Origin: Macrobrachium rosenbergii
Lineage: Eukaryota; Arthropoda; Malacostraca; Decapoda; Palaemonidae
Direction: 5' to 3'
Length of the DNA stretch: 64,000 bases
NCBI RefSeq assembly: GCF_040412425.1
Contig: NC_089763.1
Location: 54,292,587 to 54,356,586, forward strand
Shown: positions 37,276 to 47,661 of the stretch, in pieces
How positions within the stretch are numbered: position 1 is the stretch's first letter
Layout of the letters: each line of letters begins with the position of its first letter
Program-made: the position numbers and the translations under genes
The notes under the pieces: generated by a model
Told to the model about the DNA's origin: nothing
The model's input: the letters and a program-made list of their open reading frames with translations, nothing else
Databases searched by the model: none

Positions 37276-38140
37276 TTGACCAGTAATTTTAAAGTTAAGA
37301 GTTTAGTAATAAAAAATCCTCCTAAAGATGTTTCTGGCTGCGCCTATGAAATTTCTTGTAAAAAGTGTGATAAAATATATCGTGGACAAACTGGAAAATC
37401 ACTTTCACAACGAATCAAACAACGTCAGTATTCTGTGAGAACTGGCCAGATATCGAATGCGTTATTCGTACATATGAGGGATTTAGATCATCCTATTAAC
37501 TGGAGTGAAGCAAGATCTTTAGTCCCGTGAAACGACACACTTGAAAGGAATATCATTGAATCTTGTTTTATCAAGTCAAATAACGAAAGTGTTCTAAATT
37601 TAAGTCTTGGTTTGTTTAAACTTGATACCTTCATAATTAAGAAAAGTTGTTGATAAATATAAGCAAAATCAGTAATCAGTTTTATACATGTTTCTGCAAT
37701 TTGAATGGGTAAGATTCCGTTTCTCTTACGATTAAGTATATGGTTTTAGTTTGTGACCGCATGATCCAGGATTTTCCTGGAATACCCTTTTGTTTATTAC
37801 CCCTTGGCAAGTTACCATTAGGTATTCAATTTTATACATATTTTTGGATTTTTTATGGCTAAACTTCCGTATCTCTTGTAGTTACGTCTATGGTTTTAGT
37901 TGGTGACTATTTGATCCCGGATTATCCTGGATTATCTTTCTGTTTATTACCCTTTGACGATTGACCATCTGGTATTCTTGTTCTTTTTGTTTACTTTGTA
38001 ACCTTCTTTTCATCTGTCTCATTTGTGCCCAGACGATGCGCTAATAAACATGAAAGCGCTTGGTACTGAACTTCTGCCTGTCACTTTCCCGTGGGATTCG
38101 CTTATACACTGAAGTCACGTGCATCTATTGTGATTTTTAA
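37276..38140 (+). mobile_element. Penelope-like element, GIY-YIG domain plus 3' UTR
   Basis: The frame 37276-37530 carries the GIY-YIG nuclease found at the C-terminus of Penelope-like proteins: C-A-Y-E-I (GIY position), C-K-K-C, Y-R-G-Q-T-G-K (YIG position), S-Q-R-I-K-Q-R with the conserved Arg, and H-M-R-D-L-D-H. A single TGA at 37528 interrupts it. The same frame then continues N-D-T-L-E-R-N-I-I-E-S-C-F with the conserved metal-binding Glu and stops at 37651. No RT lies upstream in recognisable form, so it is 5'-truncated. The 3' UTR contains a ~150-bp tandem duplication (37681-37830 and 37831-37980) and ends at GTGATTTTTAA, where (TA)n begins. The tail is shared with 5413-5660. Confidence 0.85.

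Positions 38141-38681
<541 letters not shown>

Positions 38682-38752
<71 letters not shown>
38682..38752. repeat. (CT)n microsatellite
   Basis: About 35 CT units, among the longest of this type here. Confidence 0.97.
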
Positions 38753-38757
<5 letters not shown>

Positions 38758-39589
38758 TACTGCATTCCAGGACCTTCAATTACTTCAAGACCACGTCAGA
38801 ATAAAAAGTAAGGTTTTGCAAAATACGCTTTGATTTACTAAAATTTTCAATATCACTGAGAGGGTTACTAGGCAAACACTTTAATAAAAGAGACACTAAA
38901 ATAAAACCCCTCAATTTAAACACTTTCATGCAATGATAAAATGAATTTCTCACTAAAAATTCATTATTAATATGGCATTACATTTATGACTGGCAATAAT
39001 TACTGCATGACTTACTTCATAAAATTTTGACATTTAACTTTTACATGAACCATCTCTACCAACCATAATTTCACAGTTTATGACCTAGAATTTATACTGG
39101 GTATCTGGATGCAAGATTAATATAATGCAATGCTTAATATAATAATGAAGTACAGTTTTTGCTATCCCACTCTTACTCAGCAGAATACAAAAGAACAAAA
39201 ACGAATGGAATCTTAATTGTTTGATCTCCTTGAGTCACTACAAGAGCCTATCCTTGTGTTCAGCTTGTTCTCTCTGAAAAGTTTTTAAATAAGTAACCTT
39301 TCATTCACCAAAGAAGAATGAGATATTAGCTGGGTAATGACCGGATATCCTTGAGCTTACTTCTGACCACAATATCAGGAGTAATTCGAGGCAAAATTGT
39401 GAATGACAAACTCATAATTTTGAGCTAATAATTCTTAGCTAGCAAGACATCGATATTCTTTATTTCCTCACGATAAAGTTACTGATTCTTGCCACATATT
39501 TTTGTTAGGAAGAATTTTATCACGATTCTTTCTGTTGACGAATTTAACTGCAAAGACATTACTTTTTATTGCACAATCAGACGAGTACA

Positions 39590-39592
<3 letters not shown>
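38753..39592. other. Unassigned AT-rich stretch
   Basis: No gene or repeat family was recognised. Confidence 0.4.

Positions 39593-39659
<67 letters not shown>
39593..39659. repeat. (GA)n microsatellite
   Basis: About 33 GA units. Confidence 0.97.
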
Positions 39660-39662
<3 letters not shown>

Positions 39663-39996
39663 GTTCAAAAAGGGGCTGATTTTCGTGGGAAATTCATAAA
39701 TATATAAACGCTTTCGTACATAAATGGCTTATTTAGATTCTGGAAGTAAGCTCCGGTATGAATAATTTGTAACATAATCAGGCAAGAACTCCCAGGATCA
39801 AAGTATTTATTTCCTGGTTAGCATTTTTTAGAACATTTGACGCTGAGAAATTTTTACGTTACCAACGGCTACCACATGTCTTTTCTAAGCACTATTGCCT
39901 ATACAGAAAATAAATCCAAACCAGCAAGCAAGCTTCTCCCCGACTCAGGTATTTAAATGTTCATAGCAGCAGACTCATTTTCAGTGAGACCCAATT

Positions 39997-40003
<7 letters not shown>

Positions 40004-40082
<79 letters not shown>
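40004..40082. repeat. (TA)n microsatellite
   Basis: About 39 TA units. It would lie at the start of the putative intron of the candidate exon at 40096-40186. Confidence 0.97.
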
Positions 40083-40085
<3 letters not shown>

Positions 40086-40095
40086 ACACACATAC

Positions 40096-40186
40096 TGTAG
40101 GAATTTCATCAAAAGATGCTGAAAAGGACAGAAGCACAAGGGCAACCCAGAGCAGGATCGTCCCTTGAGGAGCTAAAGTGCTCACT
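40096..40186 (-). other. Candidate first exon of an arthropod-type secreted protein (tentative)
   Basis: On the minus strand a possible initiator AGTG at 40186 is followed by a 5' leader and ATG at 40109. The ATG gives M-K-F-L before a GTATGT donor at 40095. A leader of this size, an opening M-K-F-L and an early intron are the usual layout of small arthropod cuticle-type and peptide genes, where the first exon encodes only the first residues of the signal peptide. An overlapping frame in the same stretch reads I-L-L-W-V-A-L-V-L-L-S-F-S-A-S, which looks like a signal peptide but has no ATG, only GTG. No matching second exon was found on the minus strand down to 35 kb, so this may be chance. 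Confidence 0.22.
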
Positions 40187-40209
40187 GCTGGACGTCGCTC
40201 TTTCAGGGT

Positions 40210-40219
40210 CTTTTAAATA
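40210..40219 (-). promoter_or_regulatory. Possible TATA box
   Basis: TATTTAAAAG on the minus strand, 33 nt before a GCAGTG initiator-like word (A at 40186). The spacing is right for an arthropod core promoter. It is meaningful only if the candidate exon is real. Confidence 0.22.
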
Positions 40220-40581
40220 CCTGCAAGGGGGCACGGCTCAGGCTAAGCTGTTTACCGCTAGTTAGTTTGATCCTGGAGCACTCTAGGTGACTCCTATACG
40301 AAAGGCAAGGGCCAGCCATAAAGTGATTTTTAGCTCTTCCGTCAGCAGTGGTGTCTTGAGGCAGGTGGCTAATGACTTCCGCAGCTCGATCTGGCAGGTG
40401 TCCTATAGCCTGGTATTAAGGGGAGGTACTGGACTGGCTTTACGGAAAGAGGAATAAGCTTGACAGTGAAGTAGAGCTAAGTACAAGCCTTCTCGAGAAC
40501 AGGGGCTTCTAAGCCTCCGGTCAATTTAGATTTATCCGGAGATCAAAGACAACGAGAAAGGATGAGACGTCAATTACGTTG

Positions 40582-40583
<2 letters not shown>
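40220..40583. other. GC-richer unassigned stretch
   Basis: Less AT-rich than its surroundings, with no frame of note. It would be upstream sequence for the candidate minus-strand promoter. Confidence 0.35.
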
Positions 40584-40619
<36 letters not shown>

Positions 40620-40674
40620 ATGGGATGGGAGACACTGAGAGAGAGAGAGAGAGAGAGAGGCGGGGGGGGGGGGA
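40584..40674. repeat. (GA)n-(GGGATG)-(GA)n-(G)n tract
   Basis: GA runs at 40584-40614 and 40636-40659, then CGGGGGGGGGGGG. Frames on both strands are artefacts. Confidence 0.95.
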
Positions 40675-40790
40675 GAAGGGAGATCTGATGTGTTCTCTTC
40701 TCTATTCAACTATATTTAAGAAATCTATTTTATTTTCCTTCTTAATTCCAATGAGGTACGGCATATAACTTGGATTAGTAAAAGGCGAAT
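40675..40790 (+). repeat. Dispersed repeat abutting (GA)n, copy 1
   Basis: Aligns in direct orientation with 49841-49965. Shared words are ATTTAAGAAATCTATTT(T/C)ATTTT, CTTCTTAATTC, AGGTAC, and CATATAACTTGGA(T/C)TAG. In both places it follows a (GA)n-(G)n tract directly. Confidence 0.78.
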
Positions 40791-40914
40791 TTTAACCGGA
40801 GGTTGCGAAAGTAATTGGTTTAGAAAAGGGAATAGGATATAATGGCCCAAAAAATTAACCATGAATTTTCTATTAAGAAATTGTAGTTTCCTGTTACATT
40901 ATGATATAAACACA

Positions 40915-40949
40915 CATATATATATGTGTGTGTGTGTGTATGTGTGTGT
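40915..40949. repeat. (CA/TA/TG)n microsatellite at PLE 3' end
   Basis: ACACACATATATATATGTGTGTG-type sequence immediately at the 3' edge of the minus-strand PLE. The sequence is given here only in part. Confidence 0.85.
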
Positions 40950-42187
40950 GTTTGATTTTAAATCACGGCGAGGTAAACACGTGATGATTATCCGAACAAA
41001 GTTACAGCCACGAAGGAAAGAGTGAAACAATGAGATGCTAAGTACTTTCGTTTTATTACCAAGACGTGGTCACAGCAACTATTGATATATAGAGACAAGG
41101 GGTATATATATGGTGGGTATAAGTCTTAGGGAAATACGAAAAGGTTGGGAGATCACAAAACGGCCAACTGATTAACATCGAAATCTACCTATTGGTAATC
41201 CTCTTTATTTTGTCTTTTGTGTCCTTCTGGAACATATGTTTTATTACTGGGTCAAAAGAAAATAATCCTGTGCTTAAATTAAGGTTATATTCCCAGGTCA
41301 ACTAAATCATAACAGATTCCAAAAACTTCCTGGAAATAGTTTCATTACTTCGTAATATTACATCGCTTTGTGTCCAGTTTATTCTGTGGGACTTTTCACT
41401 TGGATGCAAAAATAGAGCGTTATTAGTCTGACCTGTTCTTACTGAATATTTTTGTTGTTTTAATCTGGTACTTAATTCTTTACTGGTCTGACCTAAGTAA
41501 AATAAATCACAATCCACACAAGGAACTCTGTACACTATATTGCTATCTTTTCGGGGACTATTTTTTATAAGCATGTTTTTTATATTATTATATTGAAGGA
41601 TACATTCGTAGAAAACAATTTTTAAAAAAAATTTTCAGCTTCAAATCCCATAAAATGTGGCAAGCAAAGGGTGTTTGAGGACACTTCTTTGTTTTCTTTC
41701 CTATTTTTCGTAGAAGGTCTTTATAGCTTTATTGTAACAAATATCCATAATGTGGGTTGGATAGCATAGAACTCCTCCTGTTTTCCTGATGTTTTTTGAA
41801 TTCTTGATCTAAAAACTCAGGACTGACTATTCGCAAGACTCGAAGAAACATTGATGAAAAAACTGAAATTTTGATATTTATATGATGCCCTGAATAATAG
41901 TGTGCATATGTCAAATTATTTGTCTCTCATATAAATACTAAATTTAAAATTAAAAGGTTCCCTTTTAATATACGATTAAATGTCCAGAAAAGGTAAACAT
42001 TCATCTCTCTCTAAATCAAGTGTAAATTTAATAGAAGGGACTTGATCATTTACTGTAGGTGAGCCAGTATGTTATTTACATCCAAATCTTTGGGTGTGAT
42101 GGCTAAAATATCTTCAACATAACGGTACCATGTAACATGTTAACGTTATGTTGTCCCTTCTATTAAATTTAGACTCGAGTTAGAGAA
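40950..42187 (-). mobile_element. Penelope-like element, RT end plus GIY-YIG domain
   Basis: Minus strand. Around 42130-42060 is W-Y-R-Y-V-E-D-I-L-A-I-T-P-K-D-L-D, the RT catalytic motif with the first Asp of YVDD changed to Glu. After a frame change comes P-S-I-K-F/L-L. At 41914-41729 is Y-S-G-H-H-I-N-I-K, then V-F-S-S-M-F-L-R-V-L-R-I, the RT-thumb region. At 41574-41302 is the GIY-YIG domain: I-V-Y-R-V-P-C, Y-L-G-Q-T, the Arg in T-R-L-K-Q-Q, and F-L-E-S with the metal-binding Glu, ending at TAG near 41302. A 3' UTR continues to about 40950, where (TG)n/(TA)n begins. At the 5' end, 42136-42187 repeats internal PLE sequence in inverted orientation. The element is dead (E for D, frame changes, truncation) but its GIY-YIG frame is intact. 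Confidence 0.85.
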
Positions 42188-42223
42188 ATATATATATATA
42201 TATATAACGACCCGATATATATT

Positions 42224-42254
<31 letters not shown>

Positions 42255-42255
42255 A
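42188..42255. repeat. (TA)n microsatellite within LTR-like unit
   Basis: Two TA runs separated by ACGACCCGATATATATTC, a word shared with the start of the next unit. Confidence 0.9.
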
Positions 42256-43230
42256 CATAAAAACAATATAATATAAAATTAATTTATAAATTTTACAAGT
42301 GTCAGGTCTGGTAAAAGATAAAAACCATAAATACAAAAAAAAAACCAAAAGGCAGTAAACAAAATGTTAAATAAACAAAAGTGTTTAAAAGTGTAAACAA
42401 CAGTATATCAAACATAACCGGTAAGATTTGCAACAACAAAAACCCAAAACCAGCCCCGATGGAGACTTCATATTTTCTGGATCAGCTTGTCACTACAAAG
42501 GCTCAAGACTCCACGTCGTTTTTGATGCTCAAAAACTCGACCAACGTCGACTCCAAAAACTGCCTGCTGCTGCTGCCACTGAATCCTCGCTGCCCTACCA
42601 GAACTCAAGCAATTTCTCACTTCTTTTATCAATTTGGATTTATCCAGGGAACCAGTGAAACCAGTGTTCCCGCAAAACGTATCCAAAACCTCCCCACCTA
42701 AAAGAAAAAAAAGAAATTTTTACACTGAATGAAACAACCCCGAGAAAACAGGTTACTGATTGTAACGACCCGAGTTTATGTTTTTACATACTCAGATACT
42801 GTTTGACTGACGGCAGATAATCAAAGGATGTAATGAGCTCAAAATTAATTTATTTCTATTTACAAGTCACCTGGTAAAAAGATAAAAACCATAAATACAA
42901 AAAAAACCAAAAGGCAGCAAAACAAAATCAAGTTAAATAAACAAAAAGTGCTTAAAAGAAAAAAAGAAAAATAAACAACAGCAGGCAGAAAAAAATATCA
43001 AATCCTCCATAACCAAGACACCCTCAGCTGCACGACAGGGACAAAAACCCAGAAAACCCCGATGGAGACGTTAGGACATAATGTCCAAAGATGAGCAGCT
43101 TGGTCAGACTACTCATGGTCAAGTTCCGTCCCACTTCGTAGGCGTGCTCAATTTGGCTCAAAAACTCGACCAACGTCGAACTGGATATCATCAAACCCGA
43201 CTGATTTATCGGCTGAATAACATCAAAACA
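42205..43230 (+). repeat. Two tandem LTR-like units
   Basis: Unit 1 starts near 42205 (AACGACCCG) and unit 2 at 42762 (TGTAACGACCCGAG), about 555 bp apart. Shared words include GGTAAAA(A)GATAAAAACC, CATAAATACAAAAAAAACC, AAAAGGCAG, and CTCAAAAACTCGACCAACGT (42529-42548 and 43158-43177). The TGTAACGACCCG start resembles a Gypsy-type LTR terminus, but no polyprotein or primer-binding site is visible. Unit 1 has its 5' part replaced by (TA)n. Third-copy pieces lie at 43527-43740. The 106-codon frame at 42381 is not recognised. Confidence 0.65.
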
Positions 43231-43301
43231 AAAAAAAAAACTTGAGGTAAAATAATCACACAAAGGGAACGTATAACCAGCAGTTCCAAAAAACCATCAT
43301 A

Positions 43302-43484
<183 letters not shown>

Positions 43485-43526
43485 TGTGTGTGCGTGTGTG
43501 CGTGTGTGTGTGTTTGTGTGAGTATG

Positions 43527-43990
43527 TATAACCGGTAAGATTTTAATAACCAAAATGCCCTCTTCATATTTTCTGGATCCGCTTGTCACTACAAAGCCTC
43601 AAGACTCGACGTCGTTTTGATGTACCGAATGTGGGTATATATATTTCTTCTTCTTTTATGAATTTGGATTTAAGCCTGTGAAGTGGCAAACGTATCCAAA
43701 AAGCACGAAGAAATTGAGAAGTTGAGAGGTTACTGATATTACGTTTTACCAGATACGTTTGTAATTGTAATAATCACAATGTCATGTTAGCTTCTCGATT
43801 TCTTCTCACTCTGGATACGCTCTGAAGTAAAAAGTGTATCCAAAGTGTGAAGAATTCGAGAATTTAAGAAGACACTGTGGGACGGAGCACTTATTTATAA
43901 TTCCCCTTGAGCGGAAGTTCCTCCCAAGGTATAGTGAACTGAATATCATCAAACAATATTTATCGCTGAATAATGGTGAACAGAAAATAT
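43527..43990 (+). repeat. Further fragments of the LTR-like repeat
   Basis: TAACCGGTAAGATTT, TTCATATTTTCTGGATC, GCTTGTCACTACAAAG and CGACGTCGTTTTGATG (43527-43622) match 42416-42524. AATTTGGATTTA and AAACGTATCCAAAA follow in the same order as 42630-42690. At 43940-43970, GAATATCATCAAAC and TTATCGCTGAATAA echo 43188-43217. The order suggests a third, internally rearranged unit interrupted by (TA)n. Confidence 0.6.
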
Positions 43991-44013
43991 CACGCGTGTA
44001 TAAGTGCCAAAAA

Positions 44014-44219
<206 letters not shown>

Positions 44220-44320
44220 AAATAACACGTGTATATGTGCAACAAGTTGCAATACCTCTTGCCTTTATATATTATATATATAATATAATATCTATATATG
44301 TGTGTGTGTGTGTGTGTGTG

Positions 44321-44715
44321 CGTATTTATATATAAATAAATCTAGTCGTAATCACTATGTTTTTATGCAGGTTTTCTGAAGTGGTTAGAATGACTTTGAG
44401 TGTGATATCCATTATAATTCCCCTATTTAGTGAAGATACTCCTGAGCTAAGGAGGTAAGGGACCAGGCATTGTACTCGTGCACAATGCCATAAAGACCAA
44501 GACTAACAAACATACGCTGACTGTCCAAGACCACTAACTAAGCAAGGAAAAGGTCACCGATAACTCAGCGGGGAAACCCACCCCCTCCCGAAAACCTGTC
44601 ACTACCCCAGTAAAAATATTGAAGGCTTTTCCTGAATTTGAAATCAAGACCATCACAACAGGAAGTCACCGTCAGTTGTACTGAGCTGCAACGACTCATG
44701 ATCATGATGGGGTCC
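44321..44715. other. Unassigned stretch
   Basis: No gene was recognised. Confidence 0.35.
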
Positions 44716-44726
44716 ACCTCCTGTAA
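44716..44726. repeat. SINE target-site duplication, left
   Basis: ACCTCCTGTAA, identical to 45005-45015. Confidence 0.85.
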
Positions 44727-45004
44727 TGTTAGGTATATCGTAGTTTAACCAGACCACTGAGCTGGGTAACAGCTCTCCTAGGGCAGGCCCGAAGGATTAG
44801 ATTTACTTCACGTGGCTAAGAACCAACTGGTTACGTAGCAACAGGACCTACAGCTTATTGTGGAATCCGAACCACATTATGACGAGAAATTAATTTCTAT
44901 CACCAGGAATAAATTCCTCTAATTCTTTTTGGCCGCTCGGAGAGTCGAACGCTGTGCCAACAGCGTGCTAGCCGAAAGCTCTACCCACCCCCCAATGAAG
45001 GACT
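44727..45004 (-). mobile_element. tRNA-derived SINE, copy 2
   Basis: On the minus strand the element starts at GTAGTCCTTCATTGG-like sequence, with a tRNA-like head. GGGTAGAGC and the B-box-like GTTCGACTCTCCG lie near 44936-44950. It continues through the family body (GGTTCGGATTCCACAATAAGC, CCTTCGGGCCTGCC) to TAAACTACGATATACC. Perfect 11-bp direct repeats flank it. In live families such elements are transcribed by RNA polymerase III and copied by a partner LINE. Confidence 0.92.
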
Positions 45005-45015
45005 ACCTCCTGTAA
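45005..45015. repeat. SINE target-site duplication, right
   Basis: ACCTCCTGTAA, identical to 44716-44726. Confidence 0.85.
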
Positions 45016-45958
45016 AGATACAATCCCTCAGGTGAGGAAAATGACGGCCCAAGAATTTTTCTGTGGAGCACAGCTGGGGCCCACCAGCTACTGAAAAACT
45101 TAATGATTAGACCTAGGGAGGAAATAACCACCCACTAAGTGAATAATAACCACTAAATGAGGTGTAGGATGGGCCTTGCAGGGAAGAAGATCATGTCTTA
45201 AAAAGCACCACTGGGACCAGATTGGAGTCCTGTGATCGCTTTGAAAGAGGTGAGCCTTAAGATTTATTTCAAGCCTAACCTGAAGTCTTCCCCTGCTATA
45301 AGGAGGATTAGACAGTGCTTGATATAAATTAACCTGTTCGGGAGATAACACTAAATCCCGCAATATTATACTTACATTGGCCATACAACCACCTAATCGC
45401 CGAGCCATGCATATGACCACCATTATGAGCTATTTGTTTTAGTAATATACCAAAATATACAAGAAAAGACAACATGTAAACCTGTTAATTGTTACCAGCA
45501 ACATAATTCACTGCGTAAACTTTTTTTACCCAATATTATCACCCTCAGTACTGACGGCAGTAAAAATTTAATGCAGGAATATCGGCACCTTTATGAAATG
45601 CTGTCTCTTCTGCCAGACTGCTAAAACTTCTCACACCGAAACCCTTCATAACAGGATAATCATTTTCTCTACCTTTCGCAATTTGGGAGAGAAACACACG
45701 GCGTCATCCAAATGAACCTGAAGTTCTGAAACAGCTATCGAGTTTCAAAGAGGAAATCACATTCAGCAAGATTAAATGGAAAGCAGAGCAATGCCATCGT
45801 AAGTTTCACAGCCATACTCCAAGTTTTGACTTTTGGACAAAAGAAAATATATTCAGTACTTGAAAATCGTGACCACAAGGTTATAAATACCATCGTGGCG
45901 TAGCATTTTGGTAATGATTTTGTAATAGAAACTCTCTGCCTTAGAAGAAGAAGAAGAA

Positions 45959-45960
<2 letters not shown>
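45016..45960. other. Unassigned stretch with a weak exon-like start
   Basis: The minus-strand frame from 45423 (M-V-V-I-C-M-A-R-R-L-G-G) runs 16 codons into a good donor consensus, AAT|GTAAGTAT, at 45376/45375. No acceptor or downstream exon was identified. (GAA)n lies at 45943-45960. I do not call a gene. Confidence 0.2.
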
Positions 45961-46031
<71 letters not shown>

Positions 46032-46060
46032 GTACATATGTATGTGTGTGTGTGTATGTT
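45961..46060. repeat. (TA)n-(TG)n microsatellite
   Basis: TA runs with one slip near 45990, then GTATGTGTGTGTGTGTATG. Confidence 0.96.
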
Positions 46061-46640
46061 CAAGCATAACTCTGAAACACATCGAGCGATTTCAACCAAA
46101 CTTGGTGTACATATGACTTACTATCTCAAAAAGAATACTGTGGGGATAAGACATCACTAGCACCAAGGGGCACCAAAGGGGGTGGGGGAGAGAAGGGCTT
46201 CCCTGAAACGGGGTAGGTTCTGTCTGTAGACTTAGTAACTAAATAAACTCTACTAATTTATCTTACCTCATTTCGGTATACATATGACTTACTATCGGGA
46301 AAAGAATACTGTGGAGGTAAGATATCACTGGCACCAAAGGGGGTTGGGGTGGAGGGGGTGACATGTAAAAATAACCGAAAGCGACAGATATTAATGTCTA
46401 ATCCATAGTTTTCGAGGTCGCTGAGTTGGATGGTGACACTCCCGATGCCCTTTAAGTCCAGGTTCAGCCCTGATAGGAAGGAGGGCGTTGAGAAAGGATA
46501 AATAATAAAATGACAGATATTAAGTCTCTAATCCATAGTTTTCGAGATCGCTGAGATGAATACTAAAACTCTCGATGCTCTCTAAGTCCAAGTTCAGCCC
46601 CGATAGGAATGGCGGTGAGAGGGGGTGAAATATGATGCGT
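46061..46640 (+). repeat. Dispersed-repeat-like block with two internal tandem duplications
   Basis: A first duplication has period ~171 bp: GTACATATGACTTACTATC at 46107 and GTATACATATGACTTACTATC at 46276, each followed by AAAAGAATACTGTGG and CACCAAAGGGGGT. A second has period ~129 bp: GACAGATATTAA starts at 46383 and 46512, each followed by CTAATCCATAGTTTTCGAG and TTCAGCCC(T/C)GATAGGAA. The opening CATAACTCTGAAACACATCG..CAACCAAACTTGGT looks like the start of a dispersed repeat, but I cannot name it. Confidence 0.75.
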
Positions 46641-46689
46641 AAAAAATGCTGGGCAATGTAATTTAAGCAACAATCTTAACAGGAAAGGG

Positions 46690-47615
46690 AGAAAGTGAGA
46701 GAGAAAGAGAGATTTCGGTAACCTATTTGCCTGATGGATGGAATTAACTTTGTGGCTCTTGCTTGTACCCCTTCTAATCTATTTATGTCCTTTCTTAGTG
46801 TTGGTGACCAAAACTGTGCTGCTTATTCAAGATGAGATCTAACTGTTGATGTGTAGAGCTGAAGCACTGTTTCCTTGTGTCTGTAATTGAACTGCCTCTT
46901 TATGTATCCCACTAGTTTCTGTGCCTTCTTTTCAGCTTTTATCCACTGTTTTGTGGATTTTGAGTACTTGGTAATAATGACTCCAAGGTCCTCTTCTTTT
47001 TCTACACTATTTATGTCATTCCCAAGCAGCTGTAGTTGGCGTGAGGATTGTTTGTTCCTATTTGTAACGCTTTACACTTATCCAAGTTAAAGGGCAAATC
47101 ATTTGCCATCTTTTTGACCACTCTCCTATTTTACTTAGATCATCTCTTAAACTTTCCACTGTAACTGGGTCTGCTGCATTTACACCTAGCTTGGTGTCAT
47201 CTGCAAATTTGGCAATCCTACTAGTTAAGCCTACATCAATGTCATTATTGTAAATCAAAAACAAGAGCAGGCCAAGGACAGAACCCTGAGGAACACCGCT
47301 CCCATTCTGGTTCTTCACCGTTTATTACGACTCCCTGTTTTCTATTAGTAGCCAGTCTTCGATCCAGTCTGCTATTTCTCCTACAATTCCTAAAGCTCTA
47401 ACTTTTGTCATTAGTTTCTTGTGTGGAACTTAGTCAAAGGCCCCTTGGAAATCTAAGTAGAGTATATCTGTTGCTCTACTACTGTCGTAAATACCCAGCA
47501 TGTTATTAAAAAACTCCAAGAGGTTTGATAGGCAGGATCTGTTTTATCTAAAACCATGTTGACTGTTTAACAACAGGTTGTTTCCATTAATGTGATCCAC
47601 AATTTGATCTGCAAT

Positions 47616-47619
<4 letters not shown>
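46690..47619 (-). pseudogene. Non-LTR retrotransposon reverse transcriptase fragment
   Basis: Minus strand, nearly continuous with few breaks. At 47617-47560 is I-A-D-Q-I-V-D-H-I-N-G-N-N then Q-H-G-F-R. At 47470-47430 is L-D-F-Q-G-A-F-D-(stop)-V-P-H-K-K-L. At 47310-47230 is S-G-V-P-Q-G-S-V-L-G-L-L-L-F-L-I-Y followed by N-D-I-D. At 47210-47180 is K-F-A-D-D-T-K-L-G, the catalytic motif intact. Around 46990-46760 are E-E-D-L-G-V-I-I, K-A-Q-K-L-V-G-Y-I-K-R-Q-F, R-S-H-L-E-(stop)-A-A-Q-F-W-S-P and L-E-G-V-Q-A-R-A-T-K-L. The order and spacing are those of a CR1/Jockey-like non-LTR RT. Stops, at least one frame change and the missing endonuclease make it inactive. Its 5' edge is cut by (GA)n at 47620. 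Confidence 0.88.

Positions 47620-47659
<40 letters not shown>
47620..47659. repeat. (GA)n microsatellite between LINE pieces
   Basis: About 20 GA units separating the RT fragment from the ORF1 element. Confidence 0.97.

Positions 47660-47661
<2 letters not shown>

Noticed and set aside
42381..42701. 106-codon frame in the LTR-like unit
   Set aside because: It has no gag or protease signature, and the overlapping frames on both strands are equally open.
45376..45423. First exon M-V-V-I-C-M-A-R-R-L-G-G with a GTAAGT donor
   Set aside because: One good donor after a short frame is expected by chance in 64 kb, and no promoter or next exon was found.
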